A stretch of DNA of 20,239 bases from Comamonadaceae bacterium. GTDB taxonomy: Bacteria > Pseudomonadota > Gammaproteobacteria > Burkholderiales > Burkholderiaceae_C. A program made the translations under genes and the position numbers. The notes beneath the pieces are model-generated. The model made no database searches. It was not told the origin of the DNA and saw nothing but the letters and a program-made list of their open reading frames with translations. Of this stretch, positions 14,723 through 20,239 are shown one piece after another (position 1 is the stretch's first letter; the number at the start of each line of letters is the position of its first letter). The stretch covers positions 1-20,239 of the forward strand of contig CANHXV010000013.1 in NCBI GenBank assembly GCA_947464665.1, written 5' to 3'.

Positions 14723-15546
14723 GATTTGCGTTTTTTACTTGGAGTCTTTGAAGCAGAAGTTGCCGCGCGATTTTTCCGCAAGGTAGGTATGCCGACGCCT
14801 GTGGCATCAAAGCCGCCATCTACAGCGATGGTTTGTCCATTGATAAAGCTGGCTTCTGCGCTGCATAAAAACACAACGGTGTTGGCAATTTCGGTGGTGC
14901 TTCCATAGCGGTTAAGCGGAATTGCGTCGAAGTAGTCTTTGATTATGGCAGTGCTGTGAACCAACTTGGCCATTTCTGTGAGGACGGGACCCGGTGCGAC
15001 ACAGTTGACACGAATTCCGACATCACCTAACTCAGCCGCCTGTTGTTTGGTGAGGTGAACGATCGCGCCTTTGCTGGTGCCATAGGCCACGCGCAAGGTG
15101 CTGGCTCGTAAACCTGAAATGGACGCAATGTTGACCACACTGCCACCACCATGTTTGAGCATAATGGGCGCGCAAGCTTGGGTACACAAAAAAGTTCCGT
15201 CCAAATTGGTGTCCATGATCTGACGCCAATCTTTCCAAGTGATGTCTAAGATGGGTTTGAAGATGGCGACGCCTGCGTTATTCACCAGTGAGTCGATGCG
15301 ACCAAATCTCTTTTCAATTTTGGCAACAGCAGCGGCTACTTTCTGCGGCTTGGAGACGTCGCAATGAAGGGCAAGCACATTGTCATTCTTGAGTTGTGCT
15401 TCTGTTTGGGCAAGCGTTGCCTTGTCAATGTCAAGAATGGCAACGCGATAATTTTTGTTCAAAAATTGCTGGGCAATTTCTAGACCAATGCCGCGAGCGC
15501 CACCGGTGATAACCGCAACAGCTTGGGTGTTTTTTTCTTTTTTCAT
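14719..15546 (-). CDS. Short-chain dehydrogenase/reductase (SDR)
   Basis: A classical SDR of 275 residues, the first gene of the catabolic operon. It has the cofactor motif TGGARGIG (14-21), NNAG, Ser142 in ASISG and the catalytic Tyr155-Lys159 pair in YGTSK, then the usual C-terminal INGQTIAVDGGF. An Asp (ILDID) after the second strand suggests preference for NAD(H). The tail after the domain is unusual: about 18 residues rich in Lys, Arg and Ser (SASKTPSKKRKS). The start at 15546 is chosen because the upstream ATG would add 11 non-family residues; GGAAT lies about ten bases ahead. In this context it would oxidise a 3-hydroxyacyl-CoA or other alcohol intermediate before thiolysis. The substrate is unknown. 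Confidence 0.9.
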   Translation of the reverse strand: MKKEKNTQAVAVITGGARGIGLEIAQQFLNKNYRVAILDIDKATLAQTEAQLKNDNVLALHCDVSKPQKVAAAVAKIEKRFGRIDSLVNNAGVAIFKPILDITWKDWRQIMDTNLDGTFLCTQACAPIMLKHGGGSVVNIASISGLRASTLRVAYGTSKGAIVHLTKQQAAELGDVGIRVNCVAPGPVLTEMAKLVHSTAIIKDYFDAIPLNRYGSTTEIANTVVFLCSAEASFINGQTIAVDGGFDATGVGIPTLRKNRAATSASKTPSKKRKS

Positions 15547-15838
15547 CGTTTTAATTCCATTCCAATGGGCTGTACACAAACAAACTCGATAAGTGATTAA
15601 AACATGTGGAAAAACAGCCTTCCTAGGTAGTATCCATTACTTGATGACGCACCCAAAATCAGCACTTCCCCCTCAATATCAACTCAGGGGTGCTTTATCT
15701 ATCCCGAAACACGGTGATAAATTCAGCGCTCTGTACAAAGGCTTGCTTACAATCCTAGATAGCATCATGTTATTGCGTCAATATCCTTGAACTTATAGTG
15801 TTTCAAGCAACTCCTATTTTGTGCGTCAAGGACACACC
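15547..15838. promoter_or_regulatory. Divergent intergenic region with a hairpin
   Basis: These 292 bases separate the catabolic operon from selD and must hold both promoters. A bulged hairpin is present: AGCA plus CCCCT (15661-15673) pairs with AGGGG plus TGCT (15686-15694), nine pairs with a four-base bulge, followed on the plus strand by TTTATC. Near selD, TATAGT (about 15794-15799) could be a -10 box, but its -35 partner is poor. A 65-codon plus-strand reading frame (15593-15790) has no Shine-Dalgarno and no recognisable content, so I do not call it. No clear promoter for the minus-strand operon is visible. Confidence 0.35.
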
Positions 15839-16888
15839 ATGAAACAAATTGAACCCCGTTTAACCTCTCTCTCTCATGGAGGAGGCTGTGGTTGCAAAAT
15901 TGCCCCAGCGGTTTTGTCTGAAATCCTAAAAGGCACATTGCAGATGCCGATTCCCAAAGAATTGATGGTGGGAATTGCTACTGCCGATGACGCAGCCGTT
16001 TACAAGCTGAACGATCAGCAGGCGTTGATTGCGACCACAGATTTCTTCATGCCCATTGTTGACGATCCTTACGATTTTGGGCGCATTGCCGCGACCAATG
16101 CAATCAGCGATGTGTATGCCATGGGCGGGAAACCTATTTTGGCTTTGGCTTTGGTCGGCATGCCAATCAACGTGCTGTCAACAGGCACCATTGGCAAAAT
16201 TTTGGCTGGCGGTGCATCGGTTTGCAATACAGCAGGTATTCCAATTGCAGGTGGACATACCATTGATTCCGTTGAACCGATCTACGGTTTGGTTGTACTG
16301 GGTTTGGTGCACCCAAACCGTGTCAAACGAAACGACGGCGCGCGCGTTGGTGATGTGTTGGTTCTGGGCAAGCCTATTGGTGTTGGCATTTTGTCAGCTG
16401 CATTCAAAAAAGAAGCTCTTGACGCTGCTGGTTACGAATCAATGATTGCCAATACGACCAAGCTCAATACCGCTGGCCCAGAGTTGGCGGAGTTGTCTGG
16501 CGTGCACGCTTTGACAGACGTGACTGGCTTTGGTTTGGCGGGTCATGCTCTTGAAATTGCACGCGGTGCTCAATTGACTGTGCATATCAATTGGGCCGAT
16601 GTGCCTTTGCTACCCAATGTTTCGGCTTTGATCAAAGGCGGCAACATCACGGGAGCTTCAGGTCGAAATTGGCAAGGCTATGGCCCAGAAATTAGCCTAG
16701 ACAACACTTTGCCAGCTGAATGCCAAACTCTTTTGTCTGATCCGCAAACAAGTGGCGGCTTGTTGGTCAGTTGTTCGCCTGAAACTGTTTCCGAGGTGAT
16801 GGCTGTTTTTAAGCGCCACGGCTTCAATGATGCAGCCATCGTGGGCCATATCGGTGAAGCACAAAAATCACGTTTGATCGTTAATTGA
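15839..16888 (+). CDS. selD: Selenide, water dikinase (selenophosphate synthetase)
   Basis: This 349-residue enzyme makes selenophosphate from selenide and ATP, the selenium donor for selenocysteine and 2-selenouridine in tRNA. From ATG 15839 (AAGGA six bases upstream) the catalytic residues fall at the E. coli positions: Cys17 and Lys20 in GGGCGCK. It is therefore the cysteine form, not selenocysteine. ATP/metal segments follow: ATADDAAVY, TTDFFMPIVDDPYDFGRIAA, NAISDVYAMGG, AGGHTIDS, TDVTGFGLAGHALE and LLSDPQTSGGLL. Length is normal. Neither selU/mnmH nor selA/selB/selC is in the window, so its selenium use cannot be read here. It is followed after about 200 bases by a four-cysteine small protein and an NADH dehydrogenase. 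Confidence 0.97.
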   Translation: MKQIEPRLTSLSHGGGCGCKIAPAVLSEILKGTLQMPIPKELMVGIATADDAAVYKLNDQQALIATTDFFMPIVDDPYDFGRIAATNAISDVYAMGGKPILALALVGMPINVLSTGTIGKILAGGASVCNTAGIPIAGGHTIDSVEPIYGLVVLGLVHPNRVKRNDGARVGDVLVLGKPIGVGILSAAFKKEALDAAGYESMIANTTKLNTAGPELAELSGVHALTDVTGFGLAGHALEIARGAQLTVHINWADVPLLPNVSALIKGGNITGASGRNWQGYGPEISLDNTLPAECQTLLSDPQTSGGLLVSCSPETVSEVMAVFKRHGFNDAAIVGHIGEAQKSRLIVN

Positions 16889-16928
16889 TGCAGTTGTTTT
16901 GCTTTGATTTTCCATTCATGCCCGTACG

Positions 16929-16989
16929 ATGCACCAAAGAAATCAATTAATTGTTTCTTTTCTGCAAACTTCGCTCCACAATGGTGCAT
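16929..16989 (+). other. Nested stem structure downstream of selD
   Basis: ATGCACC (16929-16935) pairs with GGTGCAT (16983-16989). Directly inside the left arm lies a second hairpin: AAAGAAA (16936-16942), CAATT (16944-16948), then AATTG and TTTCTTT (16949-16960), with one bulged T. About 22 bases are unpaired between the inner hairpin and the outer right arm. It starts 40 bases after the selD stop. The inner stem is A/T-rich and ends in TTTCTTTT, so it may simply end selD transcription; the enclosing G/C-containing stem is not needed for that. Beyond it (16990-17043) I see nothing. Confidence 0.4.
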
Positions 16990-17043
16990 TTGAATGAGTA
17001 TCAATGTTGTCATGAATTTTGCTTACAGAAGTGATGTCAGATC

Positions 17044-17060
17044 AGAACATTCACTGTTCT
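17044..17060. promoter_or_regulatory. Inverted repeat upstream of the four-cysteine protein
   Basis: AGAACA (17044-17049), a five-base spacer, then TGTTCT (17055-17060) form a perfect six-base inverted repeat 32 bases before the ATG at 17093. It is followed by TTTCTTC. The size and position suit a dimeric repressor operator; a weak terminator is the alternative. It does not match the CTGT-N8-ACAG LexA box of proteobacteria. Confidence 0.3.
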
Positions 17061-17092
17061 TTTCTTCAATACTGCTTCTTTGAACTTCAATC

Positions 17093-17374
17093 ATGACGCC
17101 AAATCATTTTCAAACGGATCCAAATACTAAGTTAGACCCGCGATGCAAAACTTGTGGCTATGTCATGCCATCGCAGACTTCCCCAACAGGCCTTCGATGC
17201 GGCTTCAATTATTTCAACAGCAGTTACATCATGCGCAAATTTCAACTGATGCAGCATTTTCCAGTCGTGCATGACTACAACGCCTGCGACTCTTGGATCA
17301 AAGAAAAGGTTTTGCAAGAATTTAGCCTTGATCCGAATGACAGGTCAATTCGCGGGGGCGGTTTAACTGCTTAA
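17093..17374 (+). CDS. Small conserved-looking protein with CxxC motif, unknown function
   Basis: A 93-residue soluble protein I cannot assign to a named family. Four cysteines are visible: RCKTCGY (Cys18, Cys21), LRCG (Cys36) and NACDSW (Cys65). The CxxC plus two further cysteines could bind zinc or an iron-sulfur centre, or be a redox pair. Aromatic residues are frequent in the middle (FNYFNSSYIMRKF), and a HDYN segment precedes the last cysteine. There is no signal peptide. The gene lacks an obvious Shine-Dalgarno but is only six bases upstream of ndh, whose GTG also lacks one, so the two are likely translated together. That closeness suggests a link to the respiratory dehydrogenase. It appears to be a real gene because the following ndh start depends on this arrangement and the composition is protein-like. 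Confidence 0.7.
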   Translation: MTPNHFQTDPNTKLDPRCKTCGYVMPSQTSPTGLRCGFNYFNSSYIMRKFQLMQHFPVVHDYNACDSWIKEKVLQEFSLDPNDRSIRGGGLTA

Positions 17375-17380
17375 ACACAC

Positions 17381-18697
17381 GTGCATCAAATTGTCATAGT
17401 TGGGGGCGGTGCAGGGGGGCTCGAGCTTGCAACTCGTCTAGGTAAGTCTTACCGAAGAGACAAAAATGTGAGTGTCACTTTGGTCGATAAAAATCGAACG
17501 CATATTTGGAAGCCTAAGCTTCATGAAATTGCATCTGGCAGCATGGATTTCGGTGATCATGAAGTTGATTACATGGCCCACGCGCATTGGAATCATTTTA
17601 TTTTTCGAATTGGAGAGCTAAAAGGCCTAGACCGACTGAACAAGACAATTGAATTGGCACCTTACTTGGATATTGACCGCACACCTGTTACGCCTGTGCA
17701 AAAAATCAGCTACGACACCTTGGTCATTTGCATTGGCAGTCTGAGTAATGATTTTGGAACTGCTGGGGTCAAAGAATACGCTCTAAAGCTTGAAAATCAA
17801 ACGGATGCCAAACTGTTTCATTCCAAAATGGTGAATGCATGTATTCGTGCACACCACCAAACTGATCAGATTGAGCAAAGCCAACTTCACGTTGCCATTA
17901 TTGGTGCAGGTGCGACGGGGGTAGAGCTTGCAGCTGAACTCCATCGAACGACACGCGAGGTTGTAGCGTATGGCTTGGATGGTATTGACGCCAACAAAGA
18001 TTTGAAAATTAGTTTAATTGAGGCAGCCGACAGAATTTTGCCTGCTTTAAACCCTCGGCTTTCGAATGCAACAGAACACCTGATCTCTCAACTGGGTGTT
18101 CAGGTCCATACCAAATCAAAAGTCATGGAGGTTACGCCAAAGGGAATACGACTGGCCGATGGCCAATTGATAGAGTCAGAGCTGGTTGTTTGGGCGGCTG
18201 GCGTGAAGGCGCCCGATTATTTGAAAAATTTTGGTGGTTTGGAAACCAATCAATTGAACCAAATTGTCGTTCATAGCTCATTGCAAACTACTTTAGATCA
18301 AGACATTTTTGCCTTGGGCGATTGCGCTGCATGTCCGTGCACAGATGCGGAGGGTGGACGTGGCGGTATTGTTCCGCCACGGGCGCAAGCGGCACACCAG
18401 CAGGCAACACATATGTTTCGCCAAATTAAAAGACGTTTCGCTAAAAAGCCATTAAAACCCTATCACTACAGAGATTTTGGCTCCTTGGTGTCACTTGGAA
18501 AATTCAGTACAGTGGGTAACATGATGGGGGGTCTTATTGGCAAAAACCTCATGATCGAAGGCTATTTTGCCAAGCTCATGTATTTGTCTCTTTACAAGCT
18601 TCACGAACTGTCTATTCATGGGTTTTTAAAGACCGTTCTTTATACGCTTGCTAGGGTGCTTTCAAAGCAGGCCAACCCAACGGTCAAACTGCATTAA
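17381..18697 (+). CDS. ndh: Type II NADH dehydrogenase
   Basis: The 438-residue flavoprotein closely resembles E. coli Ndh, which passes electrons from NADH to quinone at the inner membrane without pumping protons. The FAD motif IVGGGAGGLELA is at the N-terminus, HIWKPKLHEIASGSMD follows, the NADH-binding fold has AIIGAGATGVELAAEL, and WAAGVKAPDYLKNFGGLETN, ALGDCAACP and VPPRAQAAHQQA are typical. The C-terminal 60 residues (SLYKLHELSIHGFLKTVLYT) form the amphipathic membrane-binding region, ending VKLH as in the enteric protein. Translation starts at GTG 17381, the only reasonable start before the FAD motif, six bases after the stop of the small four-cysteine protein and with no visible Shine-Dalgarno. 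Coupled translation is likely. Confidence 0.93.
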   Translation: MHQIVIVGGGAGGLELATRLGKSYRRDKNVSVTLVDKNRTHIWKPKLHEIASGSMDFGDHEVDYMAHAHWNHFIFRIGELKGLDRLNKTIELAPYLDIDRTPVTPVQKISYDTLVICIGSLSNDFGTAGVKEYALKLENQTDAKLFHSKMVNACIRAHHQTDQIEQSQLHVAIIGAGATGVELAAELHRTTREVVAYGLDGIDANKDLKISLIEAADRILPALNPRLSNATEHLISQLGVQVHTKSKVMEVTPKGIRLADGQLIESELVVWAAGVKAPDYLKNFGGLETNQLNQIVVHSSLQTTLDQDIFALGDCAACPCTDAEGGRGGIVPPRAQAAHQQATHMFRQIKRRFAKKPLKPYHYRDFGSLVSLGKFSTVGNMMGGLIGKNLMIEGYFAKLMYLSLYKLHELSIHGFLKTVLYTLARVLSKQANPTVKLH

Positions 18698-18719
18698 TTT
18701 CTATTGATTCACGGAGCGT

Positions 18720-18778
18720 TTCAAACGGCTGATCCCGTCAGTTTGAATAGCATTGCTTTTTATAAAATCTATGCTATT
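18720..18778. terminator. Two inverted repeats between ndh and the second SDR
   Basis: TTCAAAC (18720-18726) pairs with GTTTGAA (18741-18747); inside it CTGA and TCAG can also pair around TCCCG. A T-rich stretch (18756-18761) follows, so this may be the ndh terminator. Overlapping it, AATAGCAT (18746-18753) and ATGCTATT (18771-18778) form an eight-base inverted repeat with 17 bases between, ending in T's. This second repeat lies just before the SDR Shine-Dalgarno and may be an operator instead. A weak promoter pair TTGCTT (18753) and TATTTT (18775) falls in the same bases. Confidence 0.4.
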
Positions 18779-18801
18779 TTTCGCACTAAAGGAACTGCAG
18801 T

Positions 18802-19557
18802 ATGTTTAAGCTTAACAATAAAATAGCGCTTATCACAGGTGCATCTAGAGGACTTGGCTGGTCAATGGCCCAATCACTTGCAAAAGCGGGTGCCCATGTG
18901 GTTCTAAACGCTCGTGACGAAAAGCTCTTAAATGAGCGTGTCAAAACACTCAATGAGCAAGGACTTTCTGCGCAAGCGGCGGCTTTCGATGTCACCAATT
19001 TTGAAGCAGCTCAGTCGTGCATTACCAACTTGCAAAACCAATGGGGAAGAATCGATATTTTGATTGCCAATGCAGGTATCAATCACAGGCAAGCCATTCA
19101 AGATTTTGACTTACAAAATTTCGAAAAAGTTATCAATACCAATTTCAGCGCCATCTGGGTACTTTGTAAAGCAGTGACGCCTCTTATGTTAGAAAAGAAA
19201 AATGGGCGGATTATCTTGATAGGTTCTATGAGTGCTATCAATGCGAGGCCTTCCATTTCTGCCTACGTGGCCAGTAAAGGGGCTGTTCATGCCTTGTGTA
19301 AGCAACTGGCCGTAGAGCTTGCACCTCATCTGATCACTGTGAATTGCATTGCACCAGGATTTTTTGCCACGGAAATGAACACTGCTTTGGTAGAAGACCC
19401 AAAATTTACCAAATGGGTTCAAGAAAGAACGCCAGTTGGCCGATGGGGGCGCCTAGAAGAAATTGGCCCTGCAGCTGTTTTTCTAGCTTCAGATGAGGCA
19501 TCTTTTGTGAATGGATTAATTATGACGGTTGATGGCGGTTTTACTTCTGCGATGTAA
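18802..19557 (+). CDS. Short-chain dehydrogenase/reductase, gluconate 5-dehydrogenase-like
   Basis: A complete 251-residue classical SDR. It has TGASRGLG (12-19), NAG (90-92), Asn114, Ser142 in GSMSA and the Tyr155-Lys159 pair in YVASK, followed by VNCIAPGFFATEMN and the C-terminal VDGGF. The basic residue in LNARDE after the second strand suggests NADP(H). The overall pattern resembles gluconate 5-dehydrogenase and 3-oxoacyl-ACP reductase relatives, but the substrate cannot be fixed. AAAGGA lies eight bases before the ATG. It stands alone between ndh and a convergent enolase-like gene; a sugar-acid role together with that gene would be speculation. It is not closely similar to the SDR in the catabolic operon. 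Confidence 0.88.
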   Translation: MFKLNNKIALITGASRGLGWSMAQSLAKAGAHVVLNARDEKLLNERVKTLNEQGLSAQAAAFDVTNFEAAQSCITNLQNQWGRIDILIANAGINHRQAIQDFDLQNFEKVINTNFSAIWVLCKAVTPLMLEKKNGRIILIGSMSAINARPSISAYVASKGAVHALCKQLAVELAPHLITVNCIAPGFFATEMNTALVEDPKFTKWVQERTPVGRWGRLEEIGPAAVFLASDEASFVNGLIMTVDGGFTSAM

Positions 19558-19597
19558 TTGCAAATTTGTTGATATTTGCAAGATAAAGAATTCTTTA
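19558..19597. terminator. Hairpin and palindrome after the second SDR
   Basis: TTGCAAAT (19558-19565) and ATTTGCAA (19574-19581) form a perfect eight-base stem with an eight-base loop directly after the SDR stop. It is followed by a 14-base perfect palindrome, TAAAGAATTCTTTA (19584-19597). There is no long T-run, so termination strength is uncertain. Confidence 0.45.
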
Positions 19598-19631
19598 ATT
19601 GATAGAAATTCAGGTTAGTACCGAATGCGTG

Positions 19632-19654
19632 AAAAGTGGCGGACTCGAGCGCCA
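19632..19654 (-). terminator. Weak terminator of the enolase-like gene
   Basis: TGGCG (19637-19641) and CGCCA (19650-19654) form a five-base stem around an eight-base loop. On the minus strand it is followed by CTTTTC (19637-19632), and it lies 17 bases past the enolase-like stop codon. Confidence 0.4.
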
Positions 19655-19671
19655 ATGTCAGGTATTGAAGT

Positions 19672-20239
19672 TCAGTGTGTTTTTTTAAAAACGCTAGAGC
19701 CAGCGAAATGGGCTTGAACGCCTAATTGCTCTTCAATGCGCAGGGCATGATTCCACTTGACCATGCGCTCACTTCTTGCGAACGATCCAACTTTGAGTTG
19801 ACCCACATTCCACCCAATTGCCAGGTCGACAATGGTGGTGTCTTCGGTTTCTCCAGAGCGGGCCGACACGATGGCTGAATAGCCCAACGCTTGTGCTACT
19901 TTCCAAGCTTCTAAGGTTTCGCTCAGCGTGCCTCTTTGGTTCGGTTTGAGAAGTACCGTGTTGGCAGCGCCTAGCTTAGCGGCTTCTCGAATGAGGGTCG
20001 AATTGGAGACCAAAAAATCATCGCCCACAATTTGCAATCTATGGCCAATAGCCTTGGTAAAGCGAGCGAACCCCACCGTATCGTCTTCGGCCAAAGGATC
20101 TTCGATGGAGGCGATGGGGTACTTCTCAACCCATCTCAACAGCATTTCAATCATGCCGTCGGAGTCCAATTCTCGGGATTCCAGTCCTAGGCGGTATTGA
20201 CCCTGCTGCCCAAATTCGGATGCTGCAATGTCCAAAGCA
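19672..20239 (-). CDS. Enolase-like protein, C-terminal part, atypical active site (partial)
   Basis: The visible 189 residues are the C-terminal barrel of an enolase; the gene continues past the window end. The frame reads through from the edge with ALDIAASEF, whose Asp is a magnesium ligand. Also present are SIEDPLAEDD (metal Glu), IVGDDFLVSN (metal Asp), LLKPNQRGTLSET (catalytic Lys), RSGETEDT, and LKVGSFARSER with a second active-site Lys. The striking change is SARSGETED where enolases have SHRSGETED: the substrate-contacting His (His373 in yeast) is Ala. KVGS replaces KTGS or KTGA, and the tail FAGSSVFKKTH is not typical. This suggests a paralogue with altered substrate or activity rather than the housekeeping enolase. 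The apparent Met at 20235 is an internal TTG codon. Confidence 0.88.
   Translation of the reverse strand, partial: ALDIAASEFGQQGQYRLGLESRELDSDGMIEMLLRWVEKYPIASIEDPLAEDDTVGFARFTKAIGHRLQIVGDDFLVSNSTLIREAAKLGAANTVLLKPNQRGTLSETLEAWKVAQALGYSAIVSARSGETEDTTIVDLAIGWNVGQLKVGSFARSERMVKWNHALRIEEQLGVQAHFAGSSVFKKTH

Noticed and set aside
15593..15790. 65-codon plus-strand reading frame upstream of selD
   Set aside because: No Shine-Dalgarno, no recognisable content, and it runs through the hairpin and likely promoter region.
15839..16888. Selenocysteine (in-frame TGA) in SelD
   Set aside because: Codon 17 is TGT (cysteine) and the reading frame is uninterrupted; I saw no other gene here split by an in-frame TGA.
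16678..17013. 111-codon minus-strand reading frame overlapping the end of selD
   Set aside because: Mostly antisense to selD with no family resemblance; its remaining part covers the downstream stem structure.
17044..17060. LexA box
   Set aside because: The dyad does not match CTGT-N8-ACAG, and the downstream genes have no DNA-damage role.
1..20239. CRISPR array, tRNA, rRNA, insertion sequence or prophage
   Set aside because: No regularly spaced repeats, no tRNA-like clover leaf with a T-loop, no transposase or phage genes were found on reading both strands.

Overview
The window looks like chromosome from a betaproteobacterium of the order Burkholderiales, most likely Comamonadaceae. This is inferred from gene content: orphan Bug-type (TctC) receptors, a TRAP transporter inside a catabolic operon, DUF3501, and an Ndh and a SelD that both closely match proteobacterial forms. 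Base composition is moderate (about half G+C by eye). I see no rRNA, tRNA, insertion sequence, prophage or CRISPR array. Every real gene appears intact except the last, which the window edge cuts.

Layout. (1) 1-2579: a DUF3501 gene converges on a PhoX-type alkaline phosphatase gene, which has a Tat signal and a Pho-box-like repeat upstream. (2) 2730-5131, minus strand: a probable operon of Bug receptor, DUF1330 protein and a second Bug receptor, with no TctA/TctB membrane genes here. (3) 5302-6458, plus strand, divergent from the Bug genes: the two halves of a thiamine-diphosphate 2-oxoacid decarboxylase of the sulfopyruvate/phosphonopyruvate type. (4) 6487-6789: phhB, pterin-4a-carbinolamine dehydratase. 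(5) 7021-15546, minus strand: a tightly coupled seven-gene operon, in transcription order SDR, SCP2-type thiolase, acyl-CoA ligase, fused TRAP permease (DctQM), 2-oxoacid dehydrogenase E1 alpha, E1 beta and TRAP receptor DctP, closed by a strong terminator. (6) 15839-18697, plus strand: selD, a small four-cysteine protein and a type II NADH dehydrogenase. (7) 18802-19557: a second SDR. (8) 19672 to the end, minus strand: the C-terminal part of an unusual enolase.

How the genes may work together. The seven-gene operon reads as an uptake-and-degradation unit: the TRAP system imports an organic acid, the ligase makes a CoA thioester, the SDR and thiolase perform oxidation and cleavage, and the E1 pair handles a 2-oxoacid or acyloin. 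Its substrate cannot be read from sequence and no E2 or E3 is present, so it is the best candidate for an undescribed pathway. The Bug/DUF1330 genes with the divergent decarboxylase pair form a second, smaller unit of unknown substrate.

Other points worth following are the enolase-like gene in which the active-site His of the SHRSGETED motif is Ala, the selD-CxxC protein-ndh gene order, RNA hairpins placed just ahead of two solute-receptor genes, and a nested stem structure downstream of selD.
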